Assembly (NCBI GenBank): GCA_014825775.1
Contig: MVAQ01000016.1
Span: 1-64,000 of the forward strand
Length of the DNA stretch: 64,000 nt
Reading direction: 5' to 3'
Origin: Krasilnikovozyma curviuscula
Taxonomy: Eukaryota > Basidiomycota > Tremellomycetes > Cystofilobasidiales > Mrakiaceae
Shown: positions 1 to 13,061 of the stretch, one piece after another
How positions within the stretch are numbered: the stretch's first letter is position 1
Layout: the number at the start of each line of letters is the position of its first letter
Notes under the pieces: model-generated
What the model was told of the DNA's origin: nothing
Database searches by the model: none
The model's input: the letters and a program-made list of their open reading frames with translations, nothing else
Position numbers and translations under genes: made by a program

Positions 1-294
1 GGGAATGTGGTGGGGGTGGGTTGAGAGGCGATGACGGGCGTACTTCCAGGTTGAGTCGCCTGATGAAGCTCAACGGGTTCTCATGCGGTTGATGGGATCG
101 GCGAGGTACATCGAACAACAGATCATATGTCCCATGACGCTTGATGGTGATTTCTCCGTACAGAACGGGTGTTGCGAACGAGTTGAGCAAGTGGGAAACG
201 AGGCAGAGGCTGACCAACGTCCGGCTGCTGCAGAAGGGCACGATGTTGAGGAGAATCTCGTTGGGAACTACTTGCTGGGATTGATCAGGGATCA
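1..294 (-). CDS. F-box-like protein, N-terminal part (runs off the window)
   Basis: An open frame of 98 codons starts at an ATG at 294 and continues past base 1, so the C-terminal part is missing. The first residues after a short polar leader read VPNEILLNIVPFC, then CSSRTLVSLCLVSHLLN and a leucine-rich stretch ending in ATPVLYGEITI. The pattern P-x-E-[IL]-L-x-x-I followed by L-x-x-x-x-L-V-S-x-x-[FL] is the typical F-box of fungal proteins that recruit substrates to SCF ubiquitin ligases through Skp1. The substrate-binding region is not in view. It is divergent to the uL23m gene and shares the upstream spacer with it. Seen: the frame and motif. Inferred: the F-box assignment. An F-box-like helical repeat of another kind is possible. 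Confidence 0.6.
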
Positions 295-906
295 TTAGCA
301 GGACAGAAGCTCTGGCAAGTGGTTTGATTAGACGGGATGGAGGTTGGAAGGAAGTCAGCTTTCTTTCTGGATTCCCTGCGACTTGAATAGCAATCGCCTG
401 GGATAAAAAATAGAATGAAATCAATGGCGCTGAACTTCTCACCACTTTGTGATTTCGGCTTAGTTGGCTCTTTAGTACAACTCAGCCTAGATGGAAAAAA
501 ACTGCAAATAAATGTACTGGTTATCCCCTGCGCCAGAAAAAAGTTGGACACTTTGAGCGTTCTTAGATCCCAACCAGCATCATTTAAAGCAACGAGGTAG
601 GATTAGATTTGAGCTTTGAACTTCTTATTGTCTATTTGAGCTTACCTTCGGTCTTTGTGTCGTTTTCGATAGCTCCCGTCCAGTTTTTCTCTAGTCTTCC
701 AACTACCATCCTCGAGAGAAACCTGAAACTTGTAAAGTGGAACAATCCTCGACTCGAAATGTCTCAACTTAGCTGACATGATATTCTCTTCTGTATTGGA
801 TACAGTTCTTCTTGCTCTTGGGTCAAGTCCTCAGGTTTTTCTCCAGTTAGGGTCTCGCCAGGACTTTTTCTCGTCGAGGTAACGTCAAGTGTCGAACCTC
901 TCCACC
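295..906. promoter_or_regulatory. Divergent spacer between F-box gene and uL23m gene
   Basis: No gene is recognised in these 612 bases. They should hold the promoters of both divergent genes. Near 685-880 the + strand is rich in C and T tracts, as is common just upstream of fungal start codons. No clear TATA box was found next to either start. Confidence 0.4.
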
Positions 907-2442
907 ATGTCCCACCGCATACCTTCAAGTTCCCTTCGAACCAGCTCTACTGCATCCTCCATTCTGCGCCAAAAGTCCTCTCCTTCGTCATGTTCGCGCT
1001 CAATCCACCTCACCTCGAAGCTCAACGCTCTCCCACGAAACAAAGCGTCTCGAAAACCTCTCATGACACCTTCGATGAAGACATACAAACACGAAAATCC
1101 TCCTCGACCAGCGAATGAAACGCTGTACCAAAACGACCCCTACTCTTTCCCCCGTAAATTGCCCTTCATGGGTAAAAAAATCCGCCCCCAGATTGTTCCC
1201 GGCAAATACAGCTTACCGCCTTCAGCATACAACATTCCGAGGTCGCTACTAAGTGCAGAGAAAACTGCTCAGGGTGACATCGTTTGGACGGACGACAACA
1301 TCCACCTGAAGCGGCCAACGGGCGAATGGACGGCAGACAACGCCCACCTGGGTACGATGCCTCGCAAAGTCCGCCAGAGGCTGCTGTTAAAGCTCGACAG
1401 CTTGCGTCCAGGTCAGACGCTCGAGGTACTGTCGAGACGAGAGCTCGTTATGTGGTGGAAAGACCGTAATGAGGGACGTCTGCCGACGAATCCCATCACA
1501 GACGAAGAGGTCGAACAGTCCCAGATCGACTGGAAGCACCAACGGTGGGCACACCATTTTGGTGAGAAGGACATTGGCATAAAGAGTGTGTGGGACCCAG
1601 AAGAGGCTACCTTGGTGGATCAGTTCGTCGGCCAACGCGTTTACTTCCCGGATTACAATCTCAAGCTCGTCCCCAACCGGCCCAAGTATATATATCGACC
1701 TGTCGCTGTCAACAGACACCGTAAAAACCGAGTGCCCGTTGAGAAAAAGCTTCACCCGATGATGACGACGCGGATGGTGAATGAAATTACGTCGACAAGG
1801 AAGGTCATGACGGAGAGTAACCACTTCCGAGGTCGGATCGAGCGTGGTCAGGCCTTGCCGTATAATCCGTTCGAAGCTACGTTCAAGATTTCCAAAGGAA
1901 CATCTAAAACAGACGTCAAAGGCCTCCTCGAAGCCATCTACGGCCTCAGGACGACATTTGTGAGGACGGGCATCGCGCAGAGTAAGATCCGCAGGGATCC
2001 GATCACGAGGCGTTTGGGACCAGGGAAGCAGCAGAAATATGCTACCGTCGGCCTGAAGGAGCCGTTTTATTACCCTGGTTATAACCCGGCTAAGCAGCCA
2101 ACTGAAGGCGAGAAGGAACATATGTCTCAGCTGTTGATGAACTTTGGACCTCCAAAGATTGATAGGCCATCGACGTGAGTGTTCACTTTCTTCTTTTTTC
2201 ATGAAGTCATATCCTGTCAAAGCTAAGGAGATATACCTTCTTCTTCCTGCTTTTCCACTTTCAAATTCATCAGCTGGCAATTGTACAACGACAACATTCA
2301 GAACCGAATCATCAAGCGCCGTGACCAGCGACAGACAGCTATCAGTGAGATGCTCGAAAAGTTTGAGGAGACGGGTAGAGGCAGGTCAGATAATCGGGGT
2401 ACGGAGGAGGAAGAGGAAGAAGTTTTGGGAGCGAAGGCGTGA
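907..2442 (+). CDS. MRP20: Mitochondrial large-subunit ribosomal protein uL23m
   Basis: Structural protein of the mitochondrial large ribosomal subunit, at the polypeptide exit tunnel. Two exons, 907-2174 and 2274-2442, joined by a 99-nt intron (GTGAGT donor, TCATCAG acceptor) whose donor contains an in-frame stop; 478 aa. The ATG at 907 has a good context (CCACCATGT). The first 60 residues are rich in Ser, Arg and Thr and lack acids, fitting a mitochondrial presequence. The L23 fold lies around residues 319-365 and contains YNPFEATFKISKGTSKTDVK and LLEAIYGLRTTFVRT, the beta-alpha-beta core typical of L23. It is far longer than bacterial L23 (about 100 aa), as fungal mitoribosomal homologues often are. 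The short second exon encodes a basic then Glu-rich tail. Seen: frame, splice sites and core motif. Inferred: membership of uL23m. Confidence 0.85.
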
Positions 2443-2736
2443 CCGCCGAGAGGGCAGCAGAGTAGTCAGAGAGACTCTGAAGTGGGAGGTTGTCTATTCT
2501 GCTAGATATCTACTTTTTTATGCGAAAGAGAGTGAATCATCTTGTCCAGCGCAAGATCACCTTATGCTGCGCTTCGTCTCAGACACGACTACCGCGTTTT
2601 CTTCAAACTTTCTGTCGAAAGAGTGTTATAATATATAGAGTCTTCCCTCCACACATAGTTTACACAGCATTGAAGATCTGTCTCGCCCCTCCAGAATGTA
2701 TGCTTCATCTCTCGCCCATACCCCCTGTTGCAACGG
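2443..2736. other. Convergent 3' spacer
   Basis: Short spacer between the stop codons of uL23m (+) and the unknown coiled-coil gene (-). It is AT-rich around 2620-2650, compatible with 3' end processing signals for one or both genes. No other feature seen. Confidence 0.4.
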
Positions 2737-4204
2737 CTAAGATTTTAAAACACTCTTCATGATCTTGTTGACCTCCTTTGTCGCATAAGAATCAGAGCAG
2801 ACTTCAGCTGCTTTTGCTCTATCGAGAGGCCAATGGTTATTGACCTGCTGAGAAAATGATCTCTAAAAAGGATATTATGTGACACAAATTACTCACAAAA
2901 GTTTCTTCTCAAATGCATCTGCTTCCGTTTCAATTTGTTGACGCTCCATGTTAAAGTTGGAATCTTGAGCACCGAGCAAAAATGAAAATAAATAAACGTT
3001 AGTCAAAGAAAAACAACAGTGAAACAAAGCAGAGACTAGATACTAACGAAATTGTTCAATTCTCTCATACCAGATGGAGTTCAGCTCTTCGATGGTGCGT
3101 TTGTGTCCCTTAAGACGGTCTCTGAGAAGAGTCGTCGCAGCCTATTAAGCGAAAATTGTGACAAAGAATCAGACTCAGTTAAACGAAGATCGATAACCAA
3201 AAACCAGGCAGAAGCTACTCACTTCAAGAACCTTGCTAACTGAATCAATTTCCTTTTCGTTCGCAACGATACCATCAGCGTAGACTTTATTCGTGTTTAT
3301 GATCGCATCAACCTTGACCCTTCATCAGCCGAGCGAGCCAAATACACAATCCGGTGAGTCTCGTCTCAAGAATTACTAAAGGTTCAAATGAAACCACTTA
3401 AGGTCCCTTTCCTTGGTCTTGGCCAAACCAACAACTTTCTCCAATGACTGAACTAAACCGCGCCAAACAGGACTGTTTAGCGCGTCGTGAATTTGACGGT
3501 TTGATTTAAGCACCAGCAGAACATACTTATTGGGTTAACTTCCTTGATCATTTTGTCCTTGAGCTGGACGTAGTACTCTCTCATAGGATCTGTGAAGGGG
3601 GAAATGTGAGGGGGAATGAGCTCTTCCTGCGTAGGACACACAAAGATCAGCGTGACACCCCTTCGAGAGAATTGGCTAACGTTGTTCGTCTGACAAAGGA
3701 ACAGGGATTAAATATGTTCTGGATGTCATTAAAAAGGGTGGGATTACCTGGCCATTTCGTCCAGCTCGTTGATGGGATCCTCCTCGCCCTCAACATCAGA
3801 ATCTAAGAATGTAGCTCCCTCCAACTCGTCATCATCCTCCAACATCTTTATTTCTTCTTCTCTTTCACCAGCTGCTTCCTCTTTCTCGTCTGTATAGTCT
3901 TCACTCTTGTCATCCTCCGAATCTTCAGAAGCTTCCATGATGTCAGAAACTACGGATGTTCGTCTTGTACTCTTCTGGACAGGAGGTTGAGCATGACGTT
4001 TCTTGAAACCTACAAGAAATCAGCTTAATAGTAACTCTAGATGTAGTCTGGGTTGGATCGTGCTAAGAGTGGATGTGTGGATCCTTTCAGTCACCATCGA
4101 GTTGAAATCTCACCTGAAAACGCTCTCAAATGTTTACCACTTTTCTGCTGCTCCTTCTTGTCATCAGCTTTTGACCTGGGAATGCCTTTACAAGTTCTGT
4201 TCAT
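2737..4204 (-). CDS. Unknown acidic coiled-coil protein, many small exons
   Basis: I do not recognise the family. The start is an ATG at 4204. Exon 1 encodes a basic N-terminus (KADDKKEQQKSGKHLRAFSG), exon 2 a basic stretch with STRRTSVVSD (an RRxS kinase-type site) followed by about 60 residues very rich in Glu and Asp (about 3750-3938). Further exons give PPHISPFTDPMREYYVQLKD, SLEKVVGLAKTKERDLK, INTNKVYADGIVANEKEI, LLRDRLKGHKRTIEELNSIW and ERQQIETEADAFEKKLL, heptad-like and charged, ending in IMKSVLKS and a TAG at 2737-2739. The layout suggests a nuclear protein with an acidic linker and C-terminal coiled coil. The junction between the acidic exon (donor near 3745) and the exon at about 3622 does not keep frame with simple GT-AG sites. 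A small extra exon at about 3652-3682 restores frame but leaves only a 32-nt intron. Confidence 0.5.
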
Positions 4205-4465
4205 TTTCTGAAGGAAAAGCGAAGGTGAAATGAGTGTTGGGCTTAGCCCTACGATGGTCGGAGCTGGCGAACGCAATCAGCTGCTGATACCAAGCTGTCT
4301 GACATGTTGTTTTGATGGCGCGCTACCCTTCCTGTTGAACGGTGAGTCAAAATTTCCTCGAAAATTTGAGATATAATTCCAAAATATCTACAAACTAAAA
4401 GCTCTGAAATTAAGAAGGAGTCAATGAGCGAGTGTATCTTCCAGAACGACAAGAGAATCTGACTC

Positions 4466-7443
4466 TCACTCCTTGTGCAACTCTACTCCTCCCAATCTTT
4501 GCACCGTGCTCTTTTTAAGATTATCGCAAAGTATCGAGACCCAATCAACCAACTGAGTTGGCCCACAAACGCTGACTCCCATCCCTCCGCCGTTCAATCC
4601 TCTTTCTGCCAGTTCATTCACAAATACCGCTAAATCAGGTCGCTGACCGTAAGCAACATATGGTATACTCCCACTGTTCTGGTATATTGAGTCTTTAGCT
4701 GGTGTAGATAAACTAGCATTCTTTGACGTGCAGAAGATGTGAACCGAGAGAGTGAACTTCATGAGGTTGCCGTGATTATCAAGATCCAGAAGCCGCTGGA
4801 AGAAGGATGTTACTTCAGGTATAGAGCCTGACAAAATGAAAAGGTGATCAGGATAGCGCAATTCAATGTGAGAATATGATCGCGCACCAGGCTCTCTGTT
4901 GGAATAGATAACCAGTAATTCTCTAGTTCTCGCTTTTCCACTGAGGACATCTTGAATCACTCCTTCCATCACACTCAGAGCATAACCTAATCCACTGCCT
5001 CCTGAAACGATTAACACAGATGAGAAGATCGAATGGATGAAATTGACTTGTCCGTACGGCCCTTCGCAATAGACGACAACTATAACCATAGATATTATCA
5101 TCAGCGACTAGAATCAGAAAGAGAGTGAGAGAAGATTTGGACCTTTTTGTAGAGTTTCTTTGTTAGTATTGTGATCTTTCAGGTCATCCTGCTCAGCGGC
5201 TATAGCAAACAATCTCTCCGTCCAATCCCCCGATACTTTCGCAACGAATCTCATCCCAATATCCCCTCCACTAGCGCTAGCAACGGTGAAAGGATGACTT
5301 TCCAGTCCAATGAAACCCATTGGTCCGCTGAGGATCCGAAGGCGGGCGTGTTGACCTGGATGCCAGCCTGAGGTTACTGCTGGGACGCTAATGATAACCG
5401 AAGACAGGCCTGGGAGGGGTGTTAGAGTTGCGACATCTGTGATTGTCGTCATTAGTCGGACCGATGTTCAGGAATAAATTTAGTGAGAAAAACAGTACCG
5501 CTTACGAAGTCTAGAAGTCAGCCACCGGAAGAGGAAGCTGCATCCAATCACAATGATCGCCAGAATCAAGAATGGCTGCACAAATGGTGAGTGGTAATTA
5601 AGACCACCTAACAAAAATTCATATGCCATGAGATTATGGTCAAAATTCGTCCCGTTAACTAGACTCACCGAAGAAGAGAACTAGTCCAATATGGTGACCT
5701 GTTTTGAATAGCCAATACCAGCGGTTTCTTAAAGGACCTGAAACAAACAGGAACGGTCATCTCAAACCTAGACTTAACTAAGATTCTCTTTCTCTCTCAC
5801 GTATCGACACGACGACGACCAATGTGAACCCTGCATACGCGAACCATGCTTCCTTGTTACTGTCAGAAACCACAACAATGCCATCATAAGCACAAAACAC
5901 ATTGCAGGGTTTCACAATTTACTCACACAAGCTCACTCATCTCAACCTTCAATGTTTCAGTCTGAGTAAGGTAAAAGGGACTGTTAGAAATAGAATCTTC
6001 TTAGGGCGGCTGCATTTGAGATCACCTTATCGAACACGATCATGTAGCTGATGACATGAAGCGTTGTGATGAGCCAGACAATTCTTCCTAGCCATCTATG
6101 AAGCCAGTTGACTTTACTCAAACCGAAAAAGGTGTGTTAGGTTATGACAAGGTTCGAGCAACGGCGAGCGACTAACTTGCGGGATAACCTAGTTGCAGCA
6201 GCGTACCCATTCCACCTAACTTCAACCCCAACAAAATAAGGAATGGGATCGCTGCCAAGCTGACATACCCCGTTCTTACAGCATCATAGAGGTAGTTGGT
6301 TTGTATCACCGACGCAAGGGCGAGGATCAACACGAACGGGAAGAGGGTAATTAGGTTGATGGTCGCCAGCGACGTTGGGTAAAAACGGGTATATTTCGAC
6401 AAGGAAGGCAAGTGGTATGGGATAAAGTAAGTGCGTGGAATTCTTGATAGGGCAGACGGGTAGCCACAGAATGGTTGTCTAAAAGTAGTGAGATGGTTCG
6501 AGATGTTGTGATTGGAAGGGAAATCCAGCTTATGAGGGGTAGGTGTCTCTAAAATCTGGAGCGGTGATCGACCAGGATGATACTCTTGAGTATAAAAGAG
6601 ATGGCTCGGCTCTTTGGGATCCTCGGAAAAGGTCTGATATGGTAAATAATTCCCCGCTGCTTCATGCGCAATAGTGCTTTGGCCAAGTTGATTCTCTCTG
6701 TTGCTGCTTTGAAGTGAAAGTGCTGACTTAGCTCCTGCACCTCTTAATCGTCCACCAAAATCTAAGTAGACTGAGTCGGTTAGTTCCTGGTTTGACAACG
6801 ATGAGGAAAAGGTCGAGCGCAATGGTGACCTGAGTCGCATCTCAGACATTTCGACGTATGATCGCTCCTTGAGTGCCTGAAGAGGCTTTTGGTCCTCCAA
6901 ATGACCATAGATTTGACTATACGTCCCTTTGAGTTCAACCTCCTTCAAAGCTTCACTATCCTTGATCTTCCCAGATCTTCTTCCCTGTTTCGAACTTGAG
7001 AAATACCATCCCACTTTCCAACCGCCATGCTTAAGACGCACCCAGGTTTGAGGAGCATTAACCAACGCCCATATGAGAAAGATGAGGGAGAACGAGACGA
7101 GAACTGCTCGGAGAGCTGCTGTGGACTGTGGGCTGATCGTCGTGGCGTGGTGAGCGAAGTCGGCTGCTGATATCGATGTTGGAGATACTGCTGCTGGAGG
7201 TGTCTTGGTTGAAGATTCTAATATTTTAGTTGCCGATTCTACTGCAACGGGTGAAGTTGGGACTGAGGCGCTGCTGGTGTGAATGCTTGTGCTAGAGCTG
7301 GAGCTCGATGGGGCAAGGGGAATTCGGATAGTCTGACTGAGGCTGGTGTCCGCTGCCGGTGTTTCAATTGTAACTACTGAAGGCACTGGGGCTACGGCTC
7401 TAGGTTTCTGAAGTTTCTTGTGGACTTTCCGTAGCTTCTCCAT
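4466..7443 (-). CDS. Ferric reductase-like transmembrane flavocytochrome (FRE family)
   Basis: Transfers electrons from NADPH through FAD and two haems across a membrane, usually reducing Fe3+ or Cu2+ for uptake. The order of parts is a long Ser/Thr/Pro-rich N-terminal region with one hydrophobic segment (ALRAVLVSFSLIFLIWALV), a second hydrophobic block ending LGYPA, then INWLHRWLGRIVWLITTLH, the haem-region motif RWYWLFKTGHHIGLVLFF, a further membrane segment (VQPFLILAIIVIGCSFLF), the FAD-binding HPFTVAS (about 5290), the NADP-binding YCEGPYG (about 5055) and GGSGLGYAL, and a C-terminal CGPTQLV. At least seven exons are needed. The frame is open up to an ATG at 7653, but a TATATA element near 7607 points to transcription starting below it, so the Met at 7443 (MEKLRKVHKK) is preferred. 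Related NADPH oxidases are less likely given FKTGHHIG and overall order. The metal specificity cannot be told. Confidence 0.8.
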
Positions 7444-7859
7444 CACGAATGGATTGTCACTTGAATTGATACGGCTGGTGATGCTTTTTCGAAAGCCTGG
7501 CGAAATGTCACGGCGGTATAATGGTGAGACTATTCCTAGATGGTAGTAAAGAGTGAAAAAGCTGTTTGTAAGGGATCGCTCATTCGAGTGTCCGACCAGT
7601 ATATAACGTTTCAAAAATGAAACCCAGCGCACGCCCTGTTTACGACTTGGCATCCTTTCTCTGATTGACCTTCCGGCTCTTCGATGGACTTTCGTGTTGT
7701 TCTAAGACAATCTCATCTACTAAAGCTACGTGTGTGTTTTTAGAGAAGAAACAGACACTGATATGAGCATTGCATTTTGGATTCCCCCTTTTACTTCTGT
7801 ATCGCCATCTTGAGAATTCATCATCTGCCACTAGAAACCATACATAAATTATCTCACTA
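7444..7859. promoter_or_regulatory. Spacer upstream of ferric reductase, downstream of ADK1
   Basis: 416 bases between two genes on the - strand. It should hold the ADK1 3' end and the ferric reductase promoter. A TATATA run lies at about 7602-7608, some 160 bases before the preferred start at 7443. No iron-responsive GATA cluster was obvious to me. Confidence 0.35.
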
Positions 7860-9337
<1,478 letters not shown>

Positions 9338-9908
9338 TTTTCAAGACGGAGAAAAAAAGAGTGGTGAGAGAGATTGGAAAGTAACCTGGGAGAAGAGAAA
9401 TCTTCAAATGAGCACTATAGAACTCTCAAAAGGGGTACAAGGAAGGCTGACGGCTTACCTTGAGCTCGAAAAAACAAACGCAGGATGGGGACGCAGTTGA
9501 ACCTTGACGGCCGTCTTGCCAGTGCGGATCAGAAGGGAAATAAAAAAAACTATGAGATAACAAAGAGGCGGCAGACGTAATGATGGTCTTCTCAATACCT
9601 AGAACAGACCTGAACTCATTGGAAGCTCTTTCGGACCGAATAAAAAAACGCATCTGGCTCTTCGCGCATCAAAACAATCGCTGAAGTTTCTGGACTGCAC
9701 ACTCCTGACTCTGTTTCCACCGATGAGAGTTGGTATTCAGATACAATTCTGATGATCGAGGAGTTGCTATCTCGGAAACCAAGCGCGACGGCTTCAGGTT
9801 CCCCTCCAACGGCCTTCATTACGAGGACGCCGGTTCGATAGGAGACATAAAAGGGGCCAGTAGCAATAACCAGCGGACCTCTTTCATCCAACAACAGAGC
9901 GTGTCAGC
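9338..9908. promoter_or_regulatory. Divergent spacer ADK1 / MCP1-like
   Basis: 571 bases between the start codons of two divergent genes. Open frames here have no ATG start with coding character and no family resemblance. It should contain both promoters; a short run ATAAAAGGGG (about 9847-9856) lies about 55 bases before the MCP1-like start and may act as its TATA element. Confidence 0.35.
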
Positions 9909-10745
9909 ATGTCAAACTCGACGACTTTCCTTGGAATCCCCAAGCCCAAGCTGCTGAAAGGGCTGATGGCGGTCCAAGCTGGCTCTGGAATCGTCTTTTC
10001 GAGCTTCATCCTTGTCCATCTGGTGCCTCCTGTCGTGATGGCCATCTCTGGTGACGAGAGCTCAGCGTCTCGAATGGTCTTGTTGGGTAGAGAATATTAC
10101 CAGAAATCTTGGTACGTGAGAAATACGATCGTTTCCATTGGTGCCCCTCGGGTTTCACTGATATTGTAATGTTTCTGTTTTCGACTCGACAGGACTGAAC
10201 CCCTATTGATCCTAGGCTCAGTTACAGCTCATTACATCGCCTCAATCACACGTCGAATCCTCTTCCCCAAATCTGTCACAACCTTGCCTCCTCAATCCGT
10301 CAACCCAAACACCACCAAGGGTTACTCGACGCTGCACACCCTCACTGGCTTCTGGTTCGGTCCGTTACTGGTGTACCACTTTCTGGGTCATCGCTGGTTC
10401 CCTGCGAGCTCGACACCACCGATCAACGCGCTCTCGCCTTCTGAACTGGACCTCAGCTACGTCGGCGTGTGGCTTCGAGCTAGCCCAATTATCGAGTCCC
10501 TCGCATATGGTGCCCTCATTCTTACAGGTTTGTGGCATACGCTCGTCGGCTGGGGTGTGATCGTCAAAAGGTATCACTGGGCGAAGGCGAGCAATGCAAC
10601 GATTCAGACAGGCATCAAGGTCACTTGGGTCGCGTTGGTCAGCGTCGTAGGTGTCGGGCTCATCAGGTTGGCATTAGATAAAGGTGGAGCTACCATTGGG
10701 TTGACGAGAAGGGTGTTGGCGGTCCAGTCGAGAGTGAGATTTTGA
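9909..10745 (+). CDS. MCP1: MCP1-like mitochondrial outer-membrane protein
   Basis: Two exons, 9909-10111 and 10193-10745 (intron GTACGT...ACAG), giving 251 aa with no stop across the join. The protein has four to five hydrophobic segments: LMAVQAGSGIVFSSFILVHL, PLLILGSVTAHYIASITRRI, TLHTLTGFWFGPLLVYHFLG, a segment near SPIIESLAYGALILTGLWHT and IKVTWVALVSVVGVGLIRLA. The recurring Q-x-x-S-G-x-x-F and H-L/H-F-x-x-H patterns resemble the repeated domain (DUF1691) of yeast Mcp1, a mitochondrial outer-membrane protein linked to Vps13 recruitment and lipid exchange, which looks like a duplicated haem-b type helix pair. The order of conserved histidines fits that fold. Seen: membrane segments and histidines. 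Inferred: family; a succinate-dehydrogenase-anchor-like relative would look similar. Confidence 0.6.
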
Positions 10746-11122
10746 AGATGAACTACTCTGTGATGCAAGGACGCAAAGGTTGGAAACATTTCGTAGACGC
10801 TCTGTGGTAGTTTACAGTCTGCAGGATAGGATATATCACCACTCATGACTTTGATATTTGTGAGGGCAGGAAGCAGCGGCGCCCCATGTTCCTCAGTTGT
10901 ACCATGGTCTGGAATAGATTCGCGCCCCACGACAGCTCGCTTAGTTCCTCGTCTTCCGAAGAAGTTCAATGTTCGCCAATTCTTTCGTCAGAGAAGGAAG
11001 CTTCCAACCAGATACCCGCCTCCCACACACTGAAGGTCGTTCACCACCCCTGGTATAAACCCTTGAATACAATAGCGGTGGAAACAACGGCGTTTCTGGA
11101 ACCGAGCTTGTTATCGTCTACA
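10746..11122. promoter_or_regulatory. Spacer upstream of acetyltransferase-like gene
   Basis: 377 bases between two + strand genes. A TATA-like GGTATAAACC lies at about 11051-11060, about 65 bases before the preferred ATG at 11123. Two in-frame ATGs further upstream (10886, 10904) keep an open frame, but they precede the TATA-like element, so this stretch is treated as promoter. Confidence 0.4.
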
Positions 11123-12806
11123 ATGAGCACAGTTAACAGCACAGACGCACCAGGTACAAGGAAACTTTCTGGTATTGGTACGTTTTCTCATCCTCTTGTA
11201 TCATGAGATCAGAATAAGACCCTTTCCAACCTAATCACCCGCTTCTCTTCCCTTAGAACGGTGGCACTTTGCCAGACAGAACCTCCAATGCTACGTCGCC
11301 GTCAGCGTGGGAGTAACCTACCTCTTCCCGCCCGTCCTCCAATCAGTGTCGAATGAAGATATTGGAGCAATCTACAAGCTCGTAATTCTTAAGATGCTTG
11401 AATCTCAGAAACATCCGTTGCTAGCTTGCTCGATTGAAGGCGGTGAGACGCTAGAGCCGCGTTGGAAGACGATTGAGGAGCTCGATGTTGATAAGATTGT
11501 GTTGTTGCATCAACTGAAGGACGAAGAGGAAGATAGCTACGAGAAAGCGACTGAATTCGAGAAGCTCCTCTCGAACATACATCAACAGCCTATTGACGCT
11601 GATGAGAAGGACTTGCCTCACTGGAGACTTCATCTCATTTTTCCTTCTGGGAAGCCGAAGAAAGTCATGGTGGTGTTTGCTTACTCTCATACACTTGGTG
11701 ACGGCATCAGCGGGACGGTCTTCCACTACACCTTACACCAATTTCTCGAATCCATCACTGCCGACAGCCACCCCATCAACTCCGAATCGAAGAATTCATT
11801 TATTGCACAGATCTCTCCAGTCTCACTTCCATTTCCTATCGAAGAACTCACCGACGTCAGCTGCCCACCTTTCACGATCGCAACTCTCATCCTCACAGAA
11901 ATCCTCCTTCCCACCTCAGCATCTATATTCCTCGGTCTTACCACTCCCTTTTACCGTGGTGATCCAACTATCACATCTTCTCGACCGTTTGCGGAGAATT
12001 TCGCAGTCACCAAAACGCAGCAGAGAACGTTGTTGGTCCCGCCTGCCCAGTGGACCGCCTTCAAGGCCCTCACTAAGCAAGTCAGATTCTCACCAACAAC
12101 ACTTATCACGGCAGTGCAAGGATACTGTATGTGGAAGGTCTTACCGCAATCGAAAGCCGTCGCCATCTCCACCGCTACTCCTGTCAACCTCAGGAAGTAC
12201 GCTGGAGCTCCAGAGGACACGATAGGGAATCTGGCAGGGTCCTTCAACTTCAGCTTCTTACCATCTCTAATCACTACCAATAATATCGACTTCGACTTCT
12301 CTAACGGCCAACTCTTTGCAACGCTCGTCGACGAGGCCATCTCCAACCCCATCGCCCCACTCGCCAAAGCCTACGCCGCCAAGCTAACGCAAAAGACAGT
12401 TCTATCCGAATCAGCCAAGAGGATTGGTCTCGTCAAGCTTGTCGGGCACGCCATCGTGCCTCAACAAACCACAAACTTCAAACACAACACGAAGCTCGAT
12501 GTGCGCGTGCGCGACACTGTGTCGAATGCCAAAGGCGGCGGTGTTGCTGCGAATGTCAGAGGCGGATCAACGGAGCTATCTAATTTGGGGCTCTACACTC
12601 CACCGGATACAGCTCTGTGGAAAATCGAAGACGCGTTGTTTGCTGGCAGCGCATCACCTTCAGCTGCCCCGTTGGAGCTAAACGCTGTTGTTACTGCCCA
12701 AGGAGGACTGGGGTTGTGCTGGACGTATGAAGAAGGTGCAGTGGAGGAGAGTCAGGTGATGGAGGTCAGAAGAGTGTTCAGAGAGGCATTTGAGGGGTTG
12801 CTGTAG
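11123..12806 (+). CDS. Alcohol acetyltransferase-like (BAHD/condensation fold) protein
   Basis: Two exons, 11123-11177 and 11257-12806; joined frame of about 534 aa. The N-terminus reads RKLSGIERWHFARQNLQCYV, the usual opening of fungal alcohol O-acetyltransferases (AATase family) after the splice. The catalytic H-x-x-x-D-G motif is present as YSHTLGDGISG at about residues 170-180. Later conserved-looking parts are TLITAVQGYCMWKVLPQSKA, the NLRKYAG block (PVNLRKY), and GNLAGSFNF. The fold makes acyl transfer from acetyl-CoA to an alcohol, but many fungal members have unknown or other acceptors. A DFGWG-like second motif is absent; GGLGLCWTYEEGA near the C-terminus occupies that place. The start choice rests on the TATA-like element upstream and on homologues beginning close to ERWH; an upstream start would add 79 residues. 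Confidence 0.7.
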
Positions 12807-13061
12807 GATGTGTACCTTGGAAATCGGACAGGGTTCTTGACTATTTCGATAAGATTTCTAGAATGGTTATTCTGCGATATCCAGATCTGTTGAAGATCTG
12901 GTTTTAAGGTCCGAAAGCAAAAATATTGCTTGAGGGATAAGACAACCGCAGAATTTCGATTCTGGATTTATAGGCTAAACGGTCAAGCAATTCTATTTCA
13001 TTCACCTCGAATAGCAGCAAGCCACTAGAATTGTCTGTCATAGAGCAGATTGTTTTGTGGG

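Noticed and set aside
1387..2280. 297-codon open frame on the - strand
   Set aside because: It lies opposite the uL23m exon, which has the L23 core motif and fitting splice sites; the antisense product has no recognisable feature.
11593..12225. 210-codon + strand frame
   Set aside because: Out-of-frame shadow of the acetyltransferase-like gene, with Ser/Pro/His-rich low-quality sequence.
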